Source: Calonectria ilicicola
Taxonomy: Eukaryota; Ascomycota; Sordariomycetes; Hypocreales; Nectriaceae
DNA length: 64,000 nucleotides
Direction of reading: 5' to 3'
Assembly: GCA_020809705.1 (NCBI GenBank)
Contig: CP085827.1
Span: forward strand, 4,278,001 to 4,342,000
This document shows positions 10,363-18,486 of the stretch, piece by piece. The translations under genes were made by a program, and so were the position numbers. Under the pieces are notes generated by a model that was given only the letters and a program-made list of their open reading frames with translations, did not search any database and had not been told where the DNA came from. Within the stretch, counting starts at the first letter, position 1; each line of letters opens with the position of its first letter.

Positions 10363-11277
10363 TTATCCAACAACCTCCAGGTCAAATCCAAGTTCTTCGG
10401 CAATCTCGTCATACTCCTGCTCCTCAGGACTCTTCTCTGGCGGCTCCTCCGCCTCAGGCGTCGCGGGTCCCATGAAGCGCTCCACGTCGCCCTCGACCGG
10501 CCGTTCAAACATCTGAGGCCAGTAGTCGAACCCGTCACGCACAGCAAAGCCGTGCTTCTGGCCCAAGAACACGCGGCCCAGCTTGGCCCGCGTGCTGTCC
10601 ACCTTTTCCAGGCGTACCAGCCGGTACCCCAGGAACACAATCATCTCGTCGTCGTACGTCGCCTCCATGCCCGACTCGCGCGTCACGCTGAAGCGCCCGC
10701 CGCCGCCAACCTTGAGGCCTGTGTTGGGGTCCACAGGCACCTTGGCCTCTGCCCCCGCGCCCTTGGATCGCCCGGTCTCTTCTCTGACCTCGAGGTTGGC
10801 GAGCGTCACAATCTCGGTGATGAAGTAGCCCTGGCCGTGGTTGTCGCGGAGGAGGTCGAAAAGCTCCTCGAAATACTGCTTGTTCTTCAGAAGCTCCTTG
10901 AACTTCTCACCTGGCGAGTCCATGTGCCACAGTCGCGCTACCGTTGCGACCCTCTCGCTGCTGTCCTCCTTGGCGCGCTCGACAAAGGCCTCGAGGACCT
11001 CGCCGACCGATGCTGACACATGAGCGTCCTTGATCCTCCGCTGCAGAAACTTGACGTTGCGCATCTGGATGGGCTTGGGGTCCAAGTCGCTGACGAGTTC
11101 GCGGGGGAGCTTGTTGGATCGGTAGGGCATGCGCTTCTCCGTGGGTCTGTCAGGGTACTTGACAACACTCCCGATGAGCTTATCACGGTACTCGCCAGCA
11201 TCGAGACGAGGCTGGATCAGCCAGAGTGGCTTTGTTTCGTGAGAATGGGAGTGGGAATGAGAATGAGAATGAGACAT
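10363..11277 (-). CDS. Uncharacterised fungal protein, candidate gasdermin-like pore former
   Basis: A single exon encodes 304 aa. I chose the ATG at 11277, just before a run of Ser-His pairs (residues 2-13); an in-frame ATG at 11487 would add 70 residues of low-quality sequence. I do not recognise a named family. After the Ser-His tail comes LWLIQPRLDAGEYRDKLIGS (about 18-37), then VVK.P.RPT, a mixed helical stretch, GYFITEIVTLANLEV in the middle, a Gly/Ala/Ser-rich turn, YDDEMIVFLGYRLVRL, and an acidic Pro/Glu-rich C-terminus of about 35 residues. Fungal gasdermins (RCD-1, HET-Q1) are about this size, with a similar order of an early GxYRDxxxGxVVKxP block, a central VTE/VTG strand and a short C-terminal tail removed by proteolysis. 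That likeness is from general recall and not an alignment. The gene lies 1.9 kb upstream of, and on the same strand as, an NLR gene, which fits but does not prove a cell-death role. Coding status is firmer than function. Confidence 0.8.
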   Translation of the reverse strand: MSHSHSHSHSHSHETKPLWLIQPRLDAGEYRDKLIGSVVKYPDRPTEKRMPYRSNKLPRELVSDLDPKPIQMRNVKFLQRRIKDAHVSASVGEVLEAFVERAKEDSSERVATVARLWHMDSPGEKFKELLKNKQYFEELFDLLRDNHGQGYFITEIVTLANLEVREETGRSKGAGAEAKVPVDPNTGLKVGGGGRFSVTRESGMEATYDDEMIVFLGYRLVRLEKVDSTRAKLGRVFLGQKHGFAVRDGFDYWPQMFERPVEGDVERFMGPATPEAEEPPEKSPEEQEYDEIAEELGFDLEVVG

Positions 11278-12408
11278 GGTCTCGATGTTGGCGGCTTCCG
11301 CCTGCTCAGTGATGGCGGATGGTTTGTGTTTGCTAATCTCGACTGGCAGTATTAATAGTTGAGTGGGCTGCTGTTGGATGAAATGCAAATGCGCTGTCCT
11401 CGTAGGACTCGTTCCGAGTTGCTTCAAGTTATTGCAAGCTGTCAAATTCAGCCGTTTGGCTCCAAACACTAGGAGAAGTGTAGGCATTTATTGCCCCTCG
11501 TTGACCCCTTGCTGCGACCGTCGAATAATCGCCTTCTCAGCGAACGGTATGACGTGGTTGGACCGTTTACCGACAGGGAACATCTGCGCCTCACACTAGC
11601 GCTTCGAGCTCAGGCTGGCAAAATTAGTTCAGTACTGCCACGCCATTTTGCAAAGCGAACCGTAGGCATAATTATGGTCCCCTCCCATACGGTACTGCAA
11701 TGGCCCCGTGATCAACCTTGGGGCCTGGCACGCTAAGCACTGCCGGGTTCGGGCTGCCTCCTGCTTCCAGGGTTGCCAGCCTCGATGAATCCGAAAATTC
11801 GGCAATAGTTGTTGACCTTCTATTAATATTTGTCATGATGCTATTTCGAGTGAGAAGGGACGTGCAATCGATGTCTGAGGCCACCAACAATCCACCAAGG
11901 CCACGGCCAATGGGTCAGCTGGCTAATATACATTCTTAAATCACTGGGGATGATCTTAAATCGACTTTGACATGGTATCTCTGTGATATGTATTCATCTC
12001 CTACATCTCTCAACATCATATTCAACCTCCGTATGCTATAAACAAATATCCACCATCGCCGCTCCCCCATGCAGTAGTCCAAATTCCCTATTCCATTATC
12101 GGAATCACTACTCATCTCGCTTCACTCAGACGCCGTCCCTGTCTAGATGCCCGGGTATTCCCATGAGATAGACGACAGAAAATATGAATGCATCGCTCGT
12201 AGTTACATCGTCTTTACAGTTAAAAAAAAAGAAAAAGAAAGAGAAAACAACAGGTGCGCGATGCAGCACCTTGGGGGATATCAAAAAAATTTGAACAAAT
12301 AAAATCAAAAGCACAAGACCAAAACCTAGTCATGTGTATAATTCAACGGGTACAAGGAAGGGAATCGTATATGTAAGCCCTTGCAAAGGGGATTGAAGGC
12401 TGTGAAGC
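11278..12408. other. Intergenic spacer with the promoter of the 304-aa gene
   Basis: The first 200 nt are the likely promoter and leader of the minus-strand gene ending at 11277. The part from 11960 to 12408 is AT-rich with poly-A (12221-12246) and is the 3' region of the large gene that follows. No additional gene is seen. Confidence 0.55.
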
Positions 12409-15400
12409 CTAGGCTGTAAACACCTCTTGGTGAACTAGGCGCAGGACCCAGCTGGCCTCTGACACACTGGAACATTGGAAACACCACTTCTTGACGTTTC
12501 CATTCGAGGCACCAGTGGCGGGAATGCCGCCCACAACTCCGTTGTCGCCCTTCATTTCTTCCCAAACACCACATACGATGCCTCGGCTGCCCATGGGGGT
12601 AAAGCAGCCACTGCCCAGGACAGCATCGAGTATGATCTTGGGTTGTTCCGAGCTCTTCTTCGGGATGGTGGTTACTGTGACTCGTTTTTCAAGACCGTGA
12701 TCAGCGCGAAGAGCTTGACGCCATCCTGGAGGTGGTCGCCGGATCTGAAGACTGCAGTTACCATAGTCTTCCCATTTCTTGGTTGACACCAAAAGATGGA
12801 GTCGAATGCGAATGTTTTCTGATCCATAGTTTTGGGAACTGCGGGCGCTGTTCTCAACGCTGACAGAGGGGGATCGAGGGGTGCTCAACCCGTTCGAAGA
12901 AGATCCGGGTGTGTAAAGACTGTTTCCATAACCGCTGGCTCGGCTCTGTCGGTCTACAGACGAACGAGCTAGGTTGAAAGGTAGGTTTGCTCCGCCGGTG
13001 AGACGCTTCAGGAAGCTAGTTGCAGAGAGGCTTGATGATGGTGTGGTGCTGGCTCCATCGTGTGACTGCTCAGGCGCGCGGACTGAGCTCCTGTAGCTAT
13101 TCTTTCGGCCAAACCAGCTTCTTCGGCGACTGCTGGTATCATCATTTTCTGCTGGGGGTTGTCGCTCGCCAAAGCTCTTGAATCTTGATTCGTTTTCGAG
13201 TTCGATGAATTTTTGGTTATTTAGGCGAGCATGATGAACCGACATGTAAAGGTTGTAGCAGTCAGCGCTGCCATGGCATCGGAAGCGGAAGTTACCGCCG
13301 TTGTGAGACTTGGCCACAATGCAACCTGATCTAACAGATGAACGGATCTCGAGATCAACAGACGTACTCTGTCGGATCAAAACAAGAGGCGTGAGATCTA
13401 ATGCCAAGATAGGCTTGTCACCCTCCCCATCGTCCATAGCAAAAGCCTCGATTAGGCCAGGAGTGACAACAATATTGCAATTACCAGCGGATATATCTTT
13501 CCACATGCCCTTGTCAGACCATTTGGAAAGTGAGGCAACATATCTGTTGGAGTTGTCTTCGGAAGCAGCCTTTTGCCCGTGAAGACCAGCTTGCGAGGCA
13601 GAGTTTGATGGTGTAAGGCTGAAATTCGAGACTACAGATTCTACCAGAGGAGCAGGACGACGTTGCTCTTGCCGGATGCTGACCCCAAGTTCGGTCTCGG
13701 GGAGATCTACACTATCCATATCATCATCCGAAGACTCGACGTCAGATTCAGTCTCGGTATATTCTTCAGAAATGTCATCGCCCTCGGTGTAGGAAGCCCC
13801 TGTTACAGAAGACTGTTCTGATGGTAGATACTCGTGTTTGAGTGGTGAAGAGTTTCGGCGCTTGAGACGACCGCTTTGAAGATCAACTGGGGGACTGAGA
13901 GATTGTGACTTGGATGAAGACTGAGGGCTGGGGCTGGGACTGGGGCTTGGGCTCAGAGTGCGGTGAGCTGGGGGTGCTGGTGCCCCGTCATTTCGGTAAG
14001 AAGAGTGCTTTGAGTTCTGTCGGAACATGTCGGGATCAGGTCGCATATCGTCCCTAAGAGGGGTGCTCCTTTCCTCCCAATTGGAATCATAGCGATCTTG
14101 TGTTGGGGTTCTCTCCCACTCTGGGCTCTCTGGTATCGTAGGTGGTGTGGTTGGGGTTGAAGGACGAGGGCGATATCGGGATGGAGTGGGCTGCTTGGTT
14201 GGCGTCTGCGGGCTTGCGGGTGATACTGGAGAGGAAGAGGACTGAGGAGAGTGGGAGTTTCGGGGTGAACGTCGGCTGCTGCCTCGAACGCCTACGGGAA
14301 CATCCTTATAAGTCTCATCTCCACAAACGCTGGGTTCTGGCTGTCGAGGAGGGATGGGAGACACCGGGAAAATGTCAAGCCAGTCAAGTATTTGATCTTC
14401 GTTGTCGGCGGTCAATGTCAAAAGTTCAAACCACGGCTGGTCATCATGGCTCCCGCTAACCATGACGACCATTTCAAAATTATCCTCTCCAGTTCGTGCT
14501 GACATCAATTCGAGAGGAATGGGTGGGAACAAGAGGAATGACCGATGGCCACCTCCTGTTTCTCTAATCAAAAGATCACCTTTATCGTCGGCATGGCGCT
14601 CGCTGTCTCTGTGCACGAGCTCAACCTGGCACTCGAGCCGCTGGCCGTTTGAATGTGCAAGATCAAGAGAAAAGAAGTCTTTTGCTGCGACTTGGCGGGT
14701 TGTTTCGATATAAACATACTCCATGGGTGCGAGTGTTCGCAAGTCTCGTGATCTCGTGGTGTCGGTATTAATTGCGTCTTCATCCACTAATCGGGCGCTC
14801 TCTTCCCGGTGCCGACGGCGGGCTTTTTCTTGCAATTCCTCAAAATCTCCCAGGAGGTCTAATGTGTCGTTGGTGTTGAGGATTGAATCGATACACTTGA
14901 TGAATTTGGTCATCTGTTTGATTCGCAGCAAGGGTCTTTTGAGTAAATGAGCCACATCGACACGCTCTCCTTGGGAATCGACAATGTCACCATATTCATT
15001 CCGTGGCATGGCATTAATAAGCGAGTCTTCATCATCAGGACCTCCGGACGCTGGCGCAAGATTGACCACCAAGTCCTGGAAGCCAAGCCTCCAGGCATCC
15101 AAGTACTTGTGGTAAATCGGTACTACTCCATGTGCCCAGCTGGCCAAACGACGCATGTCTAGCGTAGGCGCCTTTCGGTGCGCAATTCTGAGCTTTTCTA
15201 GGGCAACACCCATGTGGACGACGGATTTGGAGATACCTGTAACCCTGTTGGCTTTGTTGCTGGAGCCAAAAAGCTCGGACGCGTTGTCCTCATCTAGGAC
15301 TTGAGCAAGTAGGACTGGGATGACACCATCAACCAAAGTCTTGAGCTCTCGCAAGTACAGGTTCTCATCGTCGGCGAATTCTTTCATAAGATCATCGTTG

Positions 15401-18400
15401 GTTACATCGTTAGGTCCGCCGCGGTTCCTGCGCAGACTGGGGCGCGACCTGTTGCTTTTCATGGTAGTGGGAACATTCCTGTCATTGGGCAGCGACAAGA
15501 CGGAGACAAGATCAGAATGACGTGTGAGGCGTCGCTTGAGACCCGAACTCTGACTCGGCGTTTTCGAAAGTTCGCTTCCCTTTGTGAGAATTGTGGATTG
15601 AGTTACGGTGGAGCGTGTCAGGTTTGAGTTAATGTCAGACTCCTCCGCAGCGCTTGAATGTCCCTCTGACAGGATAGTTGAAAGCTCGTGATGGCCGTTT
15701 GTCGGAGGCTTTAGACGAGGACCAGGAGGCATTGGTGGCATTGAAAGGTCTGTCTGGTCGTTACGTGGAGATTTTCGATTCCGTTCTTCCTCAGGGGACA
15801 CGGACCTGCCCCCCCTGGAATTGTGGTTCTTGCGGGGATCCGAACTCTCCCAATCCTTGATGGCATCGTCATACGTGTACGCCCGGTCTTCTTCGTACAG
15901 GGAACGGCTGTACCTGGAACCCTCATACCTAGAGCCGTCGTATCGAGAATCATCCAGCCTGGACTCGTCGAGTCTAGAATCCTCGTATCTAGAGTCCTCA
16001 TATCTCGAATCATCATATCGTGAATCGTCATAACGGGAGTCGTCATATCTCGAATCTCCATGCCTGTAAGAATCATAGCTGAGCTCTGACTCTTCGTCCT
16101 CATAGGCTCTCTCTTCAACGGTCTGATATGGCTTGGGTTTTGGTAACTGGTTGGCTGATTCACCCTGGAAGGCCTCCTTCAGCATGCCAAAGAGCTGCTT
16201 TTTGACTCCGGGTGGCTTGTTATTGACTGGGGAGGATAGCGTTCGCGTTGCGCTTCTTCTCTTCAGGGCGTTTGAACTAGGGGATTTGGTTGGCTCCCGA
16301 GAATCCCGCTTTGGCTCCGGTGTCTTGACTGGTTCGGGCACGGCCTTCGGTGTTACCTTTGCTGCTGACTTGGGCTTCGGTTTAGACTCTGGTTTGGGTG
16401 CCTGCTCCTCTGCAGCTGGCTCGGGCGATTTTTCAGGCTCTTGACGATCGAGTTTCTGGCTTGACCGTCTCCTCATGCCCCGGGTTGCCTGTCTACGGGG
16501 CTTCCTTTCCACAGAAGTGACAGTCTCAGGACTGTGGTCTGACTCGGGAATTGATTCTTTCTGCTTAGGTGTAGAAGGCACCTCTGGTTCATCATCCAAA
16601 GGATCAACGGGGCCGTTCACTTCCACGGTGTTGTTCAGCCACTTTTCAATGCTGGGAGGATTGTTTGGCACAGTGTGCCTGGGTGGCTCATTCATCTCAT
16701 GAATAATCTTTTTGCCCTCTTCCATGACCTTCTTGAACACGCCCATGCCCTTGAAACTTGTGTTTCTGTCCACCTTGGGAGGCGGTCGTTTGATGGGACG
16801 ACTGCGGGGCGGGCCACGGAGGGGAAGATCCAACTCAGTAAAGGCGGAATTTCCAAATGGAATTTCGCCTGGGAGATCGGCTATAGATTTTGCTAGAAGG
16901 CTGGGGGAAAGTTCGGACGGCTCAAGAGAGTCCAAATTTGTCTCCTCTTCAGAGAGAATAGACTCTGGCTCCTTGGGTTTTGGGCGCTGGCCCTTGGGCT
17001 TCGGCCTCCTCTTACTACCGGAAACACTGCGACGCTTTGCAGGCGTATCCGCCGCAATTTCCGTTTCTTCAGTAGTCCCAGTAATATTTGAGTCTGAGTT
17101 TGTCGATTTGGAGAGGTTTGAAGCCTTCTCAACAACTATGGCAGGTGGTGGCGTTTTCGCCTTGGCCTTCTCCGCTTTTGATTCTTTGGATTCCTTAGCA
17201 GGTGCTTTGGCGGGTTCTTTGGCAGATTCTTTGGCAGGTTTTTTGGTGGCCTCTTTGGCAGCCTCTTTGATGGATTCCTTGGGAGGTTCTTTGGCGGGTT
17301 CCTTGGCTGTTTCTTCGGTCAATTTGGTTTGTGAGGACTGAGGACTGATGCGGCGCGAGCCGCGAGCGGTTTTTCTTCTTAATCGAGCTGTTCGAATAGA
17401 AGTGGGACGTGAAGTGCCTGATGCAGATGAAACCTCACTGGATGGACGCACTCTAATGCCGTCATCATCCAATTTGGCTCTCCTGATTGGAGTGACGCGT
17501 ATGCCGTCATCTGCCGCTGACGCAGACTTCGAAGTGCGTTGAGTTACTCGGCTGCTAGTCACTTGGCTAGGTGTGGCTTCACTTGCCGTTTCCCCCATAT
17601 CACTAAAAAATTCACTCTCTGTATCAGTCCAACCCCCCTTAGACCCCGTCGATCTCGGGTATCTATGGCTTCGCGGGGGTGGGGTATCCGGTATTTCGAC
17701 CTTTTCCGCCCATTTCTTGACTTTGCTTGATACTGTTGGGTTGGTAGAATTTCGAATAGTGAAGTCCTTTGGTAATGGAGCTGGGCCTGGGCCCTTGCCA
17801 TTCTTAGAAACTCTCCGTGGAGGACGGTTCTTCCGCCAGTGCTCGTCGCTAACGACTCTCTTTTTTGGAGGAGGCTTGGCCGGTTCCTCTGGAGGTGGCT
17901 CAGCCTTTACTTCCAAGGCTTCTTTCGACTTGTTGACTGGCTTAAGTTTCTTTCTCATTTTAATCCGGACTCGATCCTCTTCGGTGACGCTGCGAAAGTC
18001 CTCAGCGTTAAAGGCAACCTCGGTCGGCTCAGTCGCTGCATCGTCAGGGACTCCGTCTTGCATAGCAGCGGCGTTTGCCTTTTGCCATTTCTTCACGCGA
18101 TCCTTAACACCTCCAGGAGGTTGAACTCGCTTGACGGCGCTTTGTCTCATCTCATGACGTAACTCGGCTTTGACCGCTTCCAGACTCATCCTCCTACGGC
18201 GATCGGCAGCAACCCTCGCGGGTGATGGACGACCTTTTAAGAAATCATGAAGGAGACTTGGTTCTGGTTTCTTGGCTGAGGTTCGAGCTCGAGGTCGGAC
18301 GGCGGCGGGGGCCGAATTAGGAGTCGCCTTCAGTTCGTCGTCCTTGGCATCGGATGCCTTGGCAGGCGTTGCAGGCGTCGTCGTAGGTGCTTCCGAAGGC

Positions 18401-18486
18401 GTTTCCGCAGGCGGCTCGGCGCTTTCGGTGGCCTCGGGGGCCGTATTCTCTGTTGAGGGTTCATCCTCGGGGCTTGGTGACGACAT
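12409..18486 (-). CDS. Large disordered protein with Dbl-homology (RhoGEF)-like core and PH-like regions
   Basis: One uninterrupted 2025-aa frame. Residues 1-1020 are mostly low complexity: Ala/Pro/Glu-rich N-terminus, a Lys-Glu-Pro repeat block (about 385-440), and a pentapeptide SRYDD-type array (about 811-861). Residues about 1030-1215 look like a DH domain: EFADDENLYLRELKTLVDGV resembles its first helix and KRPLLRIKQMTKFIK its conserved PxQR-like helix. A beta-rich PH-like stretch follows (about 1225-1365, ending LTADNEDQILDWLDIF). A Ser/Pro-rich linker leads to a second PH-like region (about 1635-1765) and a C-terminal beta domain (about 1885-2025). DH-PH proteins activate Rho or Cdc42 GTPases at polarised growth sites; this role is inferred. 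The start follows the usual leader, and no other ATG fits better. Residue assignments are approximate. I cannot name an ortholog, although Bud3-type fungal GEFs are a sensible comparison. Confidence 0.85.
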   Translation of the reverse strand: MSSPSPEDEPSTENTAPEATESAEPPAETPSEAPTTTPATPAKASDAKDDELKATPNSAPAAVRPRARTSAKKPEPSLLHDFLKGRPSPARVAADRRRRMSLEAVKAELRHEMRQSAVKRVQPPGGVKDRVKKWQKANAAAMQDGVPDDAATEPTEVAFNAEDFRSVTEEDRVRIKMRKKLKPVNKSKEALEVKAEPPPEEPAKPPPKKRVVSDEHWRKNRPPRRVSKNGKGPGPAPLPKDFTIRNSTNPTVSSKVKKWAEKVEIPDTPPPRSHRYPRSTGSKGGWTDTESEFFSDMGETASEATPSQVTSSRVTQRTSKSASAADDGIRVTPIRRAKLDDDGIRVRPSSEVSSASGTSRPTSIRTARLRRKTARGSRRISPQSSQTKLTEETAKEPAKEPPKESIKEAAKEATKKPAKESAKEPAKAPAKESKESKAEKAKAKTPPPAIVVEKASNLSKSTNSDSNITGTTEETEIAADTPAKRRSVSGSKRRPKPKGQRPKPKEPESILSEEETNLDSLEPSELSPSLLAKSIADLPGEIPFGNSAFTELDLPLRGPPRSRPIKRPPPKVDRNTSFKGMGVFKKVMEEGKKIIHEMNEPPRHTVPNNPPSIEKWLNNTVEVNGPVDPLDDEPEVPSTPKQKESIPESDHSPETVTSVERKPRRQATRGMRRRSSQKLDRQEPEKSPEPAAEEQAPKPESKPKPKSAAKVTPKAVPEPVKTPEPKRDSREPTKSPSSNALKRRSATRTLSSPVNNKPPGVKKQLFGMLKEAFQGESANQLPKPKPYQTVEERAYEDEESELSYDSYRHGDSRYDDSRYDDSRYDDSRYEDSRYEDSRLDESRLDDSRYDGSRYEGSRYSRSLYEEDRAYTYDDAIKDWESSDPRKNHNSRGGRSVSPEEERNRKSPRNDQTDLSMPPMPPGPRLKPPTNGHHELSTILSEGHSSAAEESDINSNLTRSTVTQSTILTKGSELSKTPSQSSGLKRRLTRHSDLVSVLSLPNDRNVPTTMKSNRSRPSLRRNRGGPNDVTNDDLMKEFADDENLYLRELKTLVDGVIPVLLAQVLDEDNASELFGSSNKANRVTGISKSVVHMGVALEKLRIAHRKAPTLDMRRLASWAHGVVPIYHKYLDAWRLGFQDLVVNLAPASGGPDDEDSLINAMPRNEYGDIVDSQGERVDVAHLLKRPLLRIKQMTKFIKCIDSILNTNDTLDLLGDFEELQEKARRRHREESARLVDEDAINTDTTRSRDLRTLAPMEYVYIETTRQVAAKDFFSLDLAHSNGQRLECQVELVHRDSERHADDKGDLLIRETGGGHRSFLLFPPIPLELMSARTGEDNFEMVVMVSGSHDDQPWFELLTLTADNEDQILDWLDIFPVSPIPPRQPEPSVCGDETYKDVPVGVRGSSRRSPRNSHSPQSSSSPVSPASPQTPTKQPTPSRYRPRPSTPTTPPTIPESPEWERTPTQDRYDSNWEERSTPLRDDMRPDPDMFRQNSKHSSYRNDGAPAPPAHRTLSPSPSPSPSPQSSSKSQSLSPPVDLQSGRLKRRNSSPLKHEYLPSEQSSVTGASYTEGDDISEEYTETESDVESSDDDMDSVDLPETELGVSIRQEQRRPAPLVESVVSNFSLTPSNSASQAGLHGQKAASEDNSNRYVASLSKWSDKGMWKDISAGNCNIVVTPGLIEAFAMDDGEGDKPILALDLTPLVLIRQSTSVDLEIRSSVRSGCIVAKSHNGGNFRFRCHGSADCYNLYMSVHHARLNNQKFIELENESRFKSFGERQPPAENDDTSSRRRSWFGRKNSYRSSVRAPEQSHDGASTTPSSSLSATSFLKRLTGGANLPFNLARSSVDRQSRASGYGNSLYTPGSSSNGLSTPRSPSVSVENSARSSQNYGSENIRIRLHLLVSTKKWEDYGNCSLQIRRPPPGWRQALRADHGLEKRVTVTTIPKKSSEQPKIILDAVLGSGCFTPMGSRGIVCGVWEEMKGDNGVVGGIPATGASNGNVKKWCFQCSSVSEASWVLRLVHQEVFTA
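15904..16056 (-). repeat. In-frame 15-nt coding minisatellite (SRYDD units)
   Basis: About ten consecutive pentapeptides of the form SR(Y/L)(D/E)(D/E/G) lie in the large gene. The DNA units share the sense pattern tcgatatgatgat with frequent synonymous changes, so the repeat is diverged and probably selected at protein level. Copy number is likely to vary between strains. Confidence 0.85.

Noticed and set aside
11278..11487. N-terminal extension of the 304-aa protein from an ATG at 11487
   Set aside because: The 70 extra residues look like translated leader and contain no motif; the ATG at 11277 is adjacent to the ordered part of the protein. A mitochondrial leader cannot be fully excluded.
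16712..17341. 209-codon open frame on the plus strand, Leu/Ala/Gly-rich
   Set aside because: Antisense to the Lys-Glu-Pro repeat of the 2025-aa gene; the apparent repeats are complements of that coding repeat.
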